DNA of 64,000 bases from Cytophagales bacterium. GTDB lineage: Bacteria; Bacteroidota; Bacteroidia; Cytophagales; 172606-1. The notes below the pieces were generated by a model, which ran no database searches, had not been told where the DNA came from, and saw only the letters and a list, made by a program, of their open reading frames with translations. This document shows positions 7,838 through 14,621 of the stretch, piece after piece. A program made the position numbers and the translations under genes. Numbering within the stretch: position 1 is the stretch's first letter; every line of letters begins with the position of its first letter. The stretch is taken from assembly GCA_030446715.1 (NCBI GenBank), contig JAUJMU010000002.1, positions 194,499-258,498 of the forward strand, given 5' to 3'.

Positions 7838-9152
7838 GGGTGTGATTCAAAACTTCGCACCCGGTTATGGCAGGCAGGGTGAATATAGGTAACTTAGGCT
7901 AGTAAACCGACAAGGATATGATGAGCAAAGAGGAATACCTGACCAAAGCCGCCGCCCGCTACGAGGCCCTTCAGAAGCTTAACGAGCAGAAGGACTTTTA
8001 CAGTTACGAGGCTGAATTTGAGAAGATCTGGCTTGATTTGGGTCGGGAGGTGCTGGAAAGCAATATCAGTAAGGTGGGTAAAGACGCCCGAAAAAAAACA
8101 TCGTCCGGACCCGCTTCGGTCCAATCCGGGTAAATAAAGCCCATGTATTCAGTGAGCCGGTGCTGGGCTCAAGGACCAGCCCTTATTTACAGAGCAAGCT
8201 GGTGTTGTTGGGCTGTGAACATGTGTTCGGGCAAGTACCGGCCCTGGTGGAATCGCTTTTGGGGGCATCCGTGAGCCAGTCTCAGGTGTATCGCAGCTGT
8301 CAGAGAGCAGCTTTTGTTGCTGACGAATCAGTACTTGATGAGCCCTCAGCCGGCCTTAACCAACAGTTGGCTGATGAGCAGCAGACGGTGTACGGCATGG
8401 CAGACGGATCAATGCTGCTGACTGAGCAGGGATGGCAGGAAGTAAAGGCAGCCGGGTCTTTGAAGCGCACCCCTCACCTGAGATGCACCCTTGTGCAACT
8501 GCTTGTGAGTCGCCGGCCCGTGGATGTTGAGCAGTTGGAGTGGGACTTATCCACATCAGAGTACGTGGCCGGCAGAGGTCACTATGAAGAGTTTACCTTA
8601 AAGTTTGAGCAGTTGTTTCCCCCCGATGCCATCTGCAGGAAGGTTTTTATCAGTGACGGAGCGATCTGGCTGAGCAAGTGGTTCAAACAGACTTATGCTG
8701 ATGCAACTCATATTCTTGACTACTATCATCTGAAAGAGAAGCTGGCTGCGGCCGCCCAGGCAGCCCCTGAGGGCCAACACTGGCTGCAGGAGCAGGAAGA
8801 CAACCTTTTTGCCGGCAGGCAAGAGGCTGTTGAAAAGGCGGTAGAGGCCCTTGGGCAACTGGAACAGACAAGTAAATACCAGTTGCTGGAGTATTTGCAC
8901 AACAACCGCTACCGCACCCGCTATGACCTCTACCGCAAACAAGGACTCATGATCAGCAGTGGTCCCATTGAAGCCGCCCATCGGACAGTGCTGCAGGTAA
9001 GAATGAAAAGAAGCGGCCAGCGCTGGTCAGAGCGGGGAAGCGATAGGATGATTCTGCTCAGGGCCGCCTACAAGAGTGAGAAGTTCCACCTCATCACCGA
9101 TCTGTTCCGACAGGAGAACTATCGCCTTGCCGCGTAATTTTGAATCACACCC
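7838..9152 (+). mobile_element. ISKra4-like insertion sequence, 1,315 bp
   Basis: The ends are inverted repeats beginning GGGTGTGATTCAAAA (15 bp identical, then partly matching). The flanks are a 9-bp direct duplication, TTTCTAGAA, at 7829-7837 and 9153-9161. It holds one transposase read in two frames. The target is the cassette-borne esterase gene. Intact ends, identical target duplications and an open transposase frame suggest a recent and possibly active insertion. Confidence 0.92.
7918..9137 (+). CDS. ISKra4-family transposase made by predicted -1 frameshifting
   Basis: The first frame starts at ATG 7918 ('MMSKEEYLTKAAARYEALQKL') and stops at 8133. The second frame is open through 'YGMADGSMLLT', 'FISDGAIWLSKWF', 'HILDYYHLKEKL' and 'GPIEAAHRTVLQVRMKRSGQRW', ending at 9137; these are the conserved blocks of ISKra4/UPF0236-type DDE transposases. 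A run of eight A at 8091-8098 lies just before the first stop. A -1 slip there gives 'KKNIVRTRFGPIRVNKAHVF', joining the frames without loss. The fused protein is about 406 residues. Confidence 0.88.
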
Positions 9153-9857
9153 TTTCTAGAAACTCTTTTAATTGTAGTACTGGCTCTTCGTGTTTATCGC
9201 GATTTTCTTTGCCGCCTACTGAGAAGTAATAGTATGTATTCCGTTTGTTGTTCTTTATCCGAGTAAGGGAAGATTCAAACAGCTCTTTTTGCTTTTGGTC
9301 GTCAAAATCAAAATAAGAAAGGCTGGCTCCAAAAATGGCATTGATTTTTTCGGGTTCCTTTGTCAAAGCGTAGGAAGAAAAAATGGCTGTACGCGAATGA
9401 CCAATAAAGAGTTTAAAATCATTGAGGGGCAAGTTACCATGGGCGTTTTTTAAATCTGTAAGAATAAATTGTAAAAAATCATCTGCTTTTCCATTCTTGT
9501 TATAGTTAGGCTGTGTCCATAGATTTCTTTGCTTACCTACTAAAGAGATGCCAATAATGATCGCATCTGGCATGGAAGAAGTAGCTGTTAAATAATCAAT
9601 TGTGTTAAGTGTATGGGTATAGCCAATTTGATTTTGTTTGTCAAAAACAATAATCAATGGGTATCTAATTGTAGGTGAAAAAGGCAAAGTCTTTGGTAGC
9701 AAGATATCATAGTTCACTGTATCAGCAAGCTTTTCTGAATACAAAAACTTTTCTACTGGTCTCTCGTATCTGAAATAGTTTTGGGCAAACAAGGGCACAG
9801 TCATGAGAAAACACAATATTAGTAAACTAATTTTCATCTATTTTAAGTTTTAATGGC

Positions 9858-9947
9858 TGCCAACGCACCAAGAGCAGCCGACGCCGTGCCTTCCTGCTGA
9901 GGAGTTGCGCGTCAGAAGGCCGGTGAAAGGGCTGCTTGGTGTTAGCG
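9858..9947 (-). repeat. attC-like site C
   Basis: The boxes are TGCCAAC (9858-9864) and GTTAGCG (9941-9947). The flanking arms are 'GCACCAAGAGCAGCC' and 'GGCTGCTTGGT', which pair. The centre, 'ACGCCGTGCCTTCCTGCT', is nearly identical to that of site F. The left box matches the start of its own cassette at site B at only 7 of 10 positions, the weakest match in the array. Confidence 0.7.
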
Positions 9948-10013
9948 GCATAGTTTTAAATGCATCCACTTCCTAATTCATTCTTTTTATGACTGCACCA
10001 TTTTTAGGTTGTG

Positions 10014-10361
10014 TTAATTATATCTATTCTTCAGAAAAAGTCCTATTTCTTTTTCAATCTCGTTCCTTTGTGAGGTTAGCAGCATACCCTTGCCAAAAAA
10101 AAGAGGAATAAGAAACACACCCAATTCAGTCGAACTAAGGGATGCTAACATCCCCCCAATTACTGTTGGAGGCGTTGCCTGAATGGTTATTTCGTTCTCT
10201 TTGATTGAAATCTGTGCTCCAACAAAAGCTGATTTACCTACGATGATACTTTTCTTTCCCAAACCAAATAGCTTATAGGAATAGTGGCTTGAAAATTCTT
10301 GTTTTAAGATTTCCAATAATTCTGGAGCGGACGGGAGTGTTTTTGATGTTATAATTTGCAT
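10014..10361 (-). CDS. Uncharacterised small protein (cassette gene)
   Basis: The 115-residue product has a soluble N-terminal region rich in beta-forming residues ('KKSIIVGKSAFVGAQISIKENEITIQA') and a hydrophobic hairpin ('VIGGMLASLSSTELGVFLIPLFFGKG', about residues 67-92), then a basic, helical end. No family is recognised. The start at 10361 is followed upstream by a TAnnTTTG-type promoter 38 bp away, so this cassette appears to carry its own promoter. The codon composition is AT-rich like its neighbours in the array. Confidence 0.6.
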   Translation of the reverse strand: MQIITSKTLPSAPELLEILKQEFSSHYSYKLFGLGKKSIIVGKSAFVGAQISIKENEITIQATPPTVIGGMLASLSSTELGVFLIPLFFGKGMLLTSQRNEIEKEIGLFLKNRYN

Positions 10362-10398
10362 AGGCTTGGGTATGTCTAAAGGTTTTAGTTGTATAACG

Positions 10399-10406
10399 CA
10401 AAAGTA
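10399..10406 (-). promoter_or_regulatory. Bacteroidota-type -7 element for the 10014-10361 gene
   Basis: On the minus strand the sequence reads TACTTTTG, a match to the TAnnTTTG -7 consensus, 38 bp upstream of the start codon. No clear -33 TTTG was seen at the usual distance. Confidence 0.4.
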
Positions 10407-10472
10407 TCATAGTCAGATAGTAATGTCATTATTGCTGATAATTTCTTTTAACAATTATTGTTCTTCACTTGC

Positions 10473-10604
10473 CGCTAACGGTTCCGGGCTTGGCGAAGGT
10501 GGCGATTTTCACCACAAATGTTAATGCGGAGAACCAAAGATTGATTAACCACAAATGTGTCTGCGGAGCACTGAACCGCCACTTTTGCCAAACCCGTGTT
10601 AGCG
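10473..10604 (-). repeat. attC-like site D (long, 132 bp)
   Basis: The boxes are CGCTAAC (10473-10479) and GTTAGCG (10598-10604), fully complementary. The arms 'CGGGCTTGGCGAAGGTGGCG' and 'CCGCCACTTTTGCCAAACCCG' pair over about 20 bases. The middle contains two direct copies of CCACAAATGT...TGCGGAG, 36 bp apart. Its centre differs from the other sites. The outward extension matches the cassette start at site C for 10 identical bases. Confidence 0.75.
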
Positions 10605-10773
10605 GTAGTGGTTCTTCTCGGTCAAAGGTCTGTTGTGTCAAGTCTGCACTGTCCGTGTGCGTTGGCTTCGTGGCTCTTTTGGATTTTTTGGGGTTGGTTT
10701 GGAGATGGAAAAAATTACAAATGTGCCACCAAATGCGTTGGCGTTTAATGCTGTGATTTCAAAGAGAAATAAA

Positions 10774-11121
10774 TTATTTCCCAAGATTTTTATTAATGCG
10801 ATAAGCCATTCCCCAGTCTGCCAATGAATTGATAATTGGTTTTAAGGTTGTCCCAAATTCTGTCAAAGTGTATTCTACTTTTGGTGGAATTTCAGCATAA
10901 ATTTTTCGTTTAATTACTCCGTCTTCTTCTAATTCCCTTAACTGTGCTGTAAGCATAGTTTGGGTTATGCCTTTCATTTTTCGTTTGAGTTCTCCGAATC
11001 TTGCAGGGGAGTCCAAGTAGATGCAATTGATAAGAATTGGTTTCCACTTACCCCCAATAACTTTCATTGTTGCAGTTACGGGACAATTTTTTTCATCAAA
11101 AACAAAAATATTTTTTTTCAT
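10774..11121 (-). CDS. HxlR family winged-helix transcriptional regulator
   Basis: The 115-residue protein has the HxlR signature: an N-terminal cysteine in 'KNCPVTATMKVIGGKWKPILI', the recognition region 'RFGELKRKMKGITQTMLTAQLRELEEDGVI' and the wing 'PPKVEYTLTEFGTTLKPII'. HxlR proteins sense thiol-reactive or redox signals and often repress divergent dehydrogenase genes. Here it is divergent from an SDR remnant and a quinone-oxidoreductase gene, with a palindromic site in the shared intergenic region. It lies in the largest cassette of the array (sites D to E). Confidence 0.92.
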   Translation of the reverse strand: MKKNIFVFDEKNCPVTATMKVIGGKWKPILINCIYLDSPARFGELKRKMKGITQTMLTAQLRELEEDGVIKRKIYAEIPPKVEYTLTEFGTTLKPIINSLADWGMAYRINKNLGK

Positions 11122-11142
11122 AACTTATTGATTGTCAATATT

Positions 11143-11160
11143 AGTATTATTTTTAATACT
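11143..11160. promoter_or_regulatory. Candidate HxlR operator
   Basis: AGTATTA and TAATACT face each other across a 4-bp T-rich spacer in the intergenic region 22 bp upstream of the HxlR start. A related half-site, TAGTATT, follows at 11164. HxlR proteins typically bind such AT-rich dyads in divergent promoters. Confidence 0.5.
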
Positions 11161-11227
11161 ATGTAGTATTTATTAAACTACTTGCGAAGGTAAAACATAC
11201 TATTGATATTTGCAAGCGAAATAGTAA

Positions 11228-11422
11228 ATTCCTAACAAGCCTGAACAGGTAGCAGAAGCAATAGTAAAATTGGTAGAAATGCCCAATGGCACACGCCCAT
11301 TGAGAACTGTAGTAGATAAAATGATGGGTGGTGTAACCGAAATCATTAATGAAACTGCCAAACAAGTGCAAGCTGGAGTACTTCAAAATTTTGGACTTAG
11401 CGAACTAAATATTAACAACTAA
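11228..11422 (+). pseudogene. C-terminal remnant of an SDR dehydrogenase
   Basis: The plus strand encodes 'PEQVAEAIVKLVEMPNGTRP', 'LRTVVDKMMGGVTEIINETA' and 'QVQAGVLQNFGL', ending at TAA 11420-11422. This is the C-terminal tail of SDR oxidoreductases ('peeVA.aIv.Lv..p.gtRPlRtvvd'). A stop codon at 11225-11227 and the absence of the Rossmann part show that about 200 residues are deleted. The gene was probably the first target of the adjacent HxlR regulator. Confidence 0.8.
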
Positions 11423-11434
11423 AAAATAAAAACG

Positions 11435-12421
11435 ATGCAAACAATGAAACAGATAATAGTAAATGAATTTGGAGGTCCTGAAAAGTTGATCTTACATGAT
11501 GTACTAGTGCCTTCTGCCGGCGATGGGCAAATTGTAATTAAAGTAGAAGCATCAGGGGTGAATTTTGCTGACGGCATGCAAAGACAAAATAAAAATGTAG
11601 TCCCCACCTCTTTACCTTATTTACCCGGTTATGAAGTGGCAGGAATAGTTACCGAGCTTGGAAAAGGTGTCGAAAATATTTCCTTAGGAGATCGTGTAGT
11701 TGCTTTGCTGCCTAATAGCGGCGGATATGCTCAATATGCTGTTACACCCTCTTATATGGCAGCCGTTATTCCGCCTAATATCTCTGCCCAAGAATCTTTG
11801 GCCTTGCAAGTTCAAGGTATTACCGCATACCTGCTGTTGAAAGACGGAGCGAAATTACAATCTGGGCAAACTGTGCTGATACATGCCGCAGCTGGTGGTG
11901 TGGGCACCTTACTCGTTCAGATTGCAAAACAAATGGGAGCAGGTAAAATAATTGCAACCGGAAGTAATGTTGAAAAACTTGCTGTTGCCAAATCATTGGG
12001 TGCGGATGAATTAATAAATTATACTGAATCTGACTGGGCTCAAAAAGTAAACGACGCTACAGGAGGAAAAGGTGTTGATTTAATCTTAGATGCTACAGGA
12101 GGCGAAATTTTGCGAAATAGCTTTAGTTGCCTTGCGCCCTTTGGTAGGCTGATAAGCTATGGAAATGCAAGTGGTGGATCTACATCAATTGAAGCCTTTA
12201 CACTTATAAATGGCAACCACATTTTGCAGGGTTTTGGATTAGCAAATTATTTTGTAAAACCAGATTTAATGCAGGAAACTTATCAATATTTGTTTTCGCA
12301 AGCCGCAACAGGGAAACTAAAAGTTCACATCGGACAAACCTTCCCTTTAAAAGACGCTGCCGAAGCACACAGACAAATGGAAAACAGGAAAACAACAGGT
12401 AAAATTGTGCTAATTCCTTAA
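11435..12421 (+). CDS. NADPH:quinone oxidoreductase (zinc-independent MDR family)
   Basis: The 328-residue protein is a medium-chain dehydrogenase of the quinone-reductase type: GroES-like N-terminal domain ('GVNFADGMQRQNKN', 'PYLPGYEVAGIVTELGKGV') and a Rossmann domain with 'HAAAGGVGTLLVQIAKQMGA' near residue 150. It lacks the zinc-binding cysteines of alcohol dehydrogenases, as expected. It should reduce quinones or related electrophiles with NADPH. It sits 12 bp after the SDR remnant and before an NmrA-like remnant, so a three-gene redox operon has been reduced to one working gene. An alternative start is ATG 11444. Confidence 0.9.
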   Translation: MQTMKQIIVNEFGGPEKLILHDVLVPSAGDGQIVIKVEASGVNFADGMQRQNKNVVPTSLPYLPGYEVAGIVTELGKGVENISLGDRVVALLPNSGGYAQYAVTPSYMAAVIPPNISAQESLALQVQGITAYLLLKDGAKLQSGQTVLIHAAAGGVGTLLVQIAKQMGAGKIIATGSNVEKLAVAKSLGADELINYTESDWAQKVNDATGGKGVDLILDATGGEILRNSFSCLAPFGRLISYGNASGGSTSIEAFTLINGNHILQGFGLANYFVKPDLMQETYQYLFSQAATGKLKVHIGQTFPLKDAAEAHRQMENRKTTGKIVLIP

Positions 12422-12442
12422 CAACTAAAAAATAAAAACAAA

Positions 12443-12580
12443 ATGAATACAAAAATTTTAGTAACAGGTGCAAGTGGTAACCCTGAGTAGAGCTACCATT
12501 GATCATCTCCTAAAATTAACATCTGCCGAAAAGTAACGGCATTAGTTAATAGTTCCGATTATCTTGAGATGGCGGAGTAA
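12443..12580 (+). pseudogene. NAD(P)H-binding (NmrA-like) oxidoreductase remnant
   Basis: ATG 12443 starts 'MNTKILVTGASGN', the Rossmann beginning of NmrA/atypical SDR proteins. The frame is lost at 12480 and then continues in other frames as 'RATIDHLLKLTSAEK' and 'VTALVNSSDYLEMAE' to a stop at 12580. At least two indels and loss of most of the gene are evident. The rest of the interval up to 12738 shows no coding signal. Confidence 0.7.
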
Positions 12581-12738
12581 TGTAATTACATATCAATAAC
12601 AAAATAATGATCATGAATATAACATTGCCAGCTTCATTGGCATAACACCCGTATCATTGAGCCGCTTAAGAAAAATAAAATAATTCAGAAATTATCATTT
12701 GTTAAGTGTAAGAAAGTCAATAGCATTTAAATTGGGCG

Positions 12739-12782
12739 ACTCATATAAACTTTAATAAACACTCATATAAACTTTAATAAAC
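12739..12782. repeat. 22-bp exact tandem duplication before the VOC gene
   Basis: The unit begins ACTCATATAAAC and ends TTTAATAAAC; copies lie at 12739-12760 and 12761-12782, directly abutting the ATG at 12783. It covers the translation-initiation region, so each copy carries the same leader. Confidence 0.9.
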
Positions 12783-13157
12783 ATGGTAAACTCTCTAAAT
12801 TGGTTTGAAATACCCGCTACAGATTTCGAAAGAGCAAAGACTTTTTATGCAAGAGTTTTAGATGCTCAAATTCATGACCTCCCTAATCCTGATATGCAAT
12901 ATGCATTTTTACCGTCTGATCCACAAAAAGGCGGATTTGGCGGAGCAATTGCTTGCGGCGAAAACTTTGTTCCTGCAATGACCGGCACAACTGTTTACTT
13001 AGATGGCGGAAATGACCTTTCAGTTCCATTAGGCAGAGTAGAAAGTGCCGGTGGAACAGTTATTCTGCCGAAAACTGCTATTGGTGAAAACAGGGGCTTT
13101 ATTGCACTTTTTATGGACACAGAAGGAAACAAAGTTGGATTCCATTCAATGGGATAA
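12783..13157 (+). CDS. VOC family protein (glyoxalase/bleomycin-resistance fold)
   Basis: The 124-residue protein begins 'MVNSLNWFEIPATDFERAKT', the usual first strand and helix of VOC proteins, and has a second repeat 'TTVYLDGGNDL' to 'GFIALFMDTEGNKVGFHS'. Members such as PhnB/YdcJ-like proteins bind metals or small ligands; the substrate is unknown. It is on the plus strand, opposite to the general direction of the array, in the same cassette as the HxlR cluster. Such VOC proteins often accompany HxlR-type regulators. Confidence 0.85.
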   Translation: MVNSLNWFEIPATDFERAKTFYARVLDAQIHDLPNPDMQYAFLPSDPQKGGFGGAIACGENFVPAMTGTTVYLDGGNDLSVPLGRVESAGGTVILPKTAIGENRGFIALFMDTEGNKVGFHSMG

Positions 13158-13186
13158 TACAGAGTTCTCCCGTATCTTTGTAAAAT

Positions 13187-13224
13187 AGCTGATAGAAGTG
13201 TTATCATTGATATTTCTATCAGCT
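13187..13224 (+). terminator. Hairpin downstream of the VOC gene
   Basis: AGCTGATAGAA and TTCTATCAGCT form a perfect 11-bp stem around a 16-base loop, 29 bp after the VOC stop codon. Only a weak T-run follows, so termination is inferred from the position. Confidence 0.5.
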
Positions 13225-13269
13225 TTGCGCTATATCCATCTGATGTTTGCACGGTCGTACTACCATTAC

Positions 13270-13358
13270 CGCTAACGCACCATGAGCAGCCGACGGCATG
13301 CCCTCCTGTTAGGCTATGCGCGTTGGCGGGCTGCTGGAAGGCCTGCTTGGTGTTACAT
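13270..13358 (-). repeat. attC-like site E
   Basis: The boxes are CGCTAAC (13270-13276) and GTTACAT (13352-13358). The arms 'GCACCATGAGCAGCC' and 'GGCCTGCTTGGT' pair. The centre, 'GGCATGCCCTCCTGTT' and 'TATGCGCGTTGGCGGGCTGCTGG', matches sites A and C. The left extension CCATTACCGCTAAC complements 13 of 14 bases of the cassette start at 10598. Confidence 0.75.
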
Positions 13359-13374
13359 GCCTGTTCTTTGTTTT

Positions 13375-13908
13375 TTATTCTTTTTTTACTTTTTCAGTGA
13401 CTTCGGGTAACCACTTCAGCATGTTTTCAATGGTTGTCTTTGATTTTGCTGAATCATCCCACCCTCTGTTCTCCAACATCCGTTTTTTGACGAAGGGGTC
13501 ATACACTTTCTGTAACCTCCAATTGCCAATGAATCTGGCTGGTAGAATCACAGTTACAAAGCGGTTTGTTTTTCTTGACCTGCCTATTACGATAATCTTT
13601 TCATAGCCGTCACCCCATTTTGCCGGAAAACAATAAAGCTTGGTACCCGGCGAGAAATGTTTGGTGCCTCTACGTATTTCCTTTTGCTCCCCGAAGTAAT
13701 GCTCTTCAATAACGTTACCCACCAAACACCAAATAAATTCAACCTGCTTGGGGTCTTTCTTGGGAAAGTAAAAACTCTGTATTTCTTTGAGTCTTTCTTC
13801 AAGTTGGTCACTTTCGACTATTTCCTCATGATACTTGCCTTCCTCAATTTCTATTTTGAGTTGCACAACTCTCTTTGGTATCAACAAGCGTTTGAGAAAC
13901 TCAATCAT
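13375..13908 (-). CDS. Uncharacterised protein (cassette gene)
   Basis: The 177-residue soluble protein has no signal peptide or membrane segment. Visible features are a charged N-terminal helix ('VVQLKIEIEEGKYHEEIVES'), a tryptophan/cysteine region 'FIWCLVGNVIEEHYFG' and 'FSPGTKLYCFPAKWGDGYEKIIVIGRSRKTNRF', which looks like a beta-rich core. No family is recognised. Start and stop codons fit tightly between attC-like sites F (15 bp) and E (16 bp), so there is no room for its own promoter and expression must come from outside the cassette. Confidence 0.65.
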   Translation of the reverse strand: MIEFLKRLLIPKRVVQLKIEIEEGKYHEEIVESDQLEERLKEIQSFYFPKKDPKQVEFIWCLVGNVIEEHYFGEQKEIRRGTKHFSPGTKLYCFPAKWGDGYEKIIVIGRSRKTNRFVTVILPARFIGNWRLQKVYDPFVKKRMLENRGWDDSAKSKTTIENMLKWLPEVTEKVKKE

Positions 13909-13922
13909 TCTTCTTCAATGGC

Positions 13923-14012
13923 ATGTAATGGAACATGACTAACTTACGCCGTGCCTTCATGCTTTGGCAATGCGGGTCAGCAGGCCGGTGGAAAGCTTAG
14001 TTGATGTTGTAT
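13923..14012 (-). repeat. attC-like site F (degenerate left box)
   Basis: The left box is ATGTAAT (13923-13929) where ATGTAAC is expected, and the right box is GTTGTAT (14006-14012). The extension GGCATGTAAT still complements the cassette start at site E in 9 of 10 bases. The centre, 'ACGCCGTGCCTTCATGCT' and 'GTCAGCAGGCCGGTGG', is closest to site C. The C-to-T change removes the conserved AAC. Confidence 0.65.
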
Positions 14013-14027
14013 GCAGCCTTTTATTCA

Positions 14028-14384
14028 TCAAGTCTTTCTAATTATCAATCGTATCAAAAAATTAATTATGTTTAATAATATTAAAGCTGGCAGATATATA
14101 AAAGTCCCAATAACTATAAACGTATATGCTGCTCCTACAATAACATCAGTAATCATATTTCCCTTTCCGTCGCCATAATAGAGCAATTTATTAATGATAA
14201 ATGCTCCTACTCCAATTGTAAGTCCGATTATTGATTGAATAAGAAGTGATTGATTAAAAGTTTTGGTCATTTTAGATAAACTAAATGATTTTAACAGTTT
14301 TTGCCTTGATGAAATTATCAAAACAGGTACTCCGAAAAGCAAAACCACTATTATTGTTACTATTTCAATGTTTTCGATAATCAT
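14028..14384 (-). CDS. Small membrane protein of unknown function (cassette gene)
   Basis: The 118-residue protein has hydrophobic segments at about residues 8-25 ('IVTIIVVLLFGVPVLIIS'), 50-66 ('IQSIIGLTIGVGAFIIN') and 80-112 ('VIVGAAYTFIVIGTFIYLPA' and onward), with a short positively charged loop after the first. It is likely an inner-membrane protein. No family is recognised. The stop codon is 15 bp from site F and the start about 40 bp from site G, a textbook single-gene cassette. Confidence 0.65.
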   Translation of the reverse strand: MIIENIEIVTIIVVLLFGVPVLIISSRQKLLKSFSLSKMTKTFNQSLLIQSIIGLTIGVGAFIINKLLYYGDGKGNMITDVIVGAAYTFIVIGTFIYLPALILLNIINFLIRLIIRKT

Positions 14385-14423
14385 TGGCCGCTACGCATAA
14401 TTTTAATTTCTGTTTTTGGTTGC

Positions 14424-14520
14424 ATACAACGGTTCAAGGCCACCCGCCGCAAGGGACCGTCTGTTCGCCTGTGGGTCGGCGGCCCAGTGGCGGCGTGGAC
14501 AGTGTTATAGGCCTGGCCCA
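14424..14520 (-). repeat. attC-like site G
   Basis: The boxes are ATACAAC (14424-14430) and GTTATAG (14514-14520). The extension GGTTGCATACAAC complements 12 of 13 bases of the cassette start at site F. The middle contains a run of 'GCCGCAAGGGACCGTCTGTT' opposite 'GTCGGCGGCCCAGTGGCGGC'. Confidence 0.7.
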
Positions 14521-14576
14521 CGTTTCGTGCGTCGGCAATGCGCTTTAGCCTCATTTTACTCCTGCTGGCCTATAAC
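14514..14576 (-). other. Empty mini-cassette or array-end half-site (H)
   Basis: The 63-bp segment starts GTTATAGGCC and ends GGCCTATAAC, a perfect 10-bp inverted repeat, the same rule as for the gene-bearing cassettes. It has no ORF. Beyond 14576 the conserved inner arms of a site are missing, so the array appears truncated here. A 14-bp palindrome, ACGACATATGTCGT, follows at 14587-14600. Confidence 0.5.
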
Positions 14577-14621
14577 ACCTGTACACACGACATATGTCGT
14601 TTATCTGCCCTATATCCTCCC

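Larger units (their letters stand above)
7341..9837 (-). pseudogene. Secreted esterase-like hydrolase gene interrupted by an insertion sequence
   Basis: From ATG 9837 the gene encodes a signal peptide 'MKISLLILCFLMTVPLFAQ', 'RYPLIIVFDKQNQ' and an esterase nucleophile region 'LFIGHSRTAIFSSYAL', reading to 'LKEFLE' at 9153. The frame resumes across the insertion at 7837 with 'KTSLPENFKWKFYHKPAADHF' and ends at 7341 in a helical, TPR-like tail. Removing 7838-9152 plus one copy of the 9-bp duplication restores one frame of about 390 residues. The family is PF00756-like. It was probably intact when captured as a cassette between sites B and C, so the insertion is later. The halves are unlikely to work alone. 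Confidence 0.85.
6638..14576 (-). mobile_element. Integron-like cassette array without visible integrase (CALIN-like)
   Basis: Seven complete sites of 84-132 bp and one half-site, each starting RYYYAAC-like and ending GTTRRRY-like, separate short gene-bearing segments. Where a segment begins with GTTAGCGGTA its far end reads TACCGCTAAC, and so on for the other segments, exactly as expected if every segment is a circular cassette cut at G/TTRRRY. Minus-strand genes have their stop codons 8-66 bp from a site in most cassettes, so the array reads right to left. No integrase gene or attI site is seen near the right end, where a ROK kinase gene begins. Confidence 0.75.

Noticed and set aside
10605-10773. 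Plus-strand ORFs after site D (10469-10827)
   Set aside because: They run through the attC-like site and into antisense of the HxlR gene, with no motif or start context.
12643-12675. GGCATAACACCCG as another attC-like box
   Set aside because: No complementary partner or inner arms were found, and it lies in gene debris.
13173-13180. TATCTTTG promoter-like element after the VOC gene
   Set aside because: It fits TAnnTTTG on the plus strand but has no gene to serve; the attC-like site follows directly, so it is probably a chance match.
6638-14576. Repeats read as a CRISPR array
   Set aside because: Spacing is hundreds of bases, units are 84-132 bp with internal pairing and there are no short uniform repeats or cas genes.
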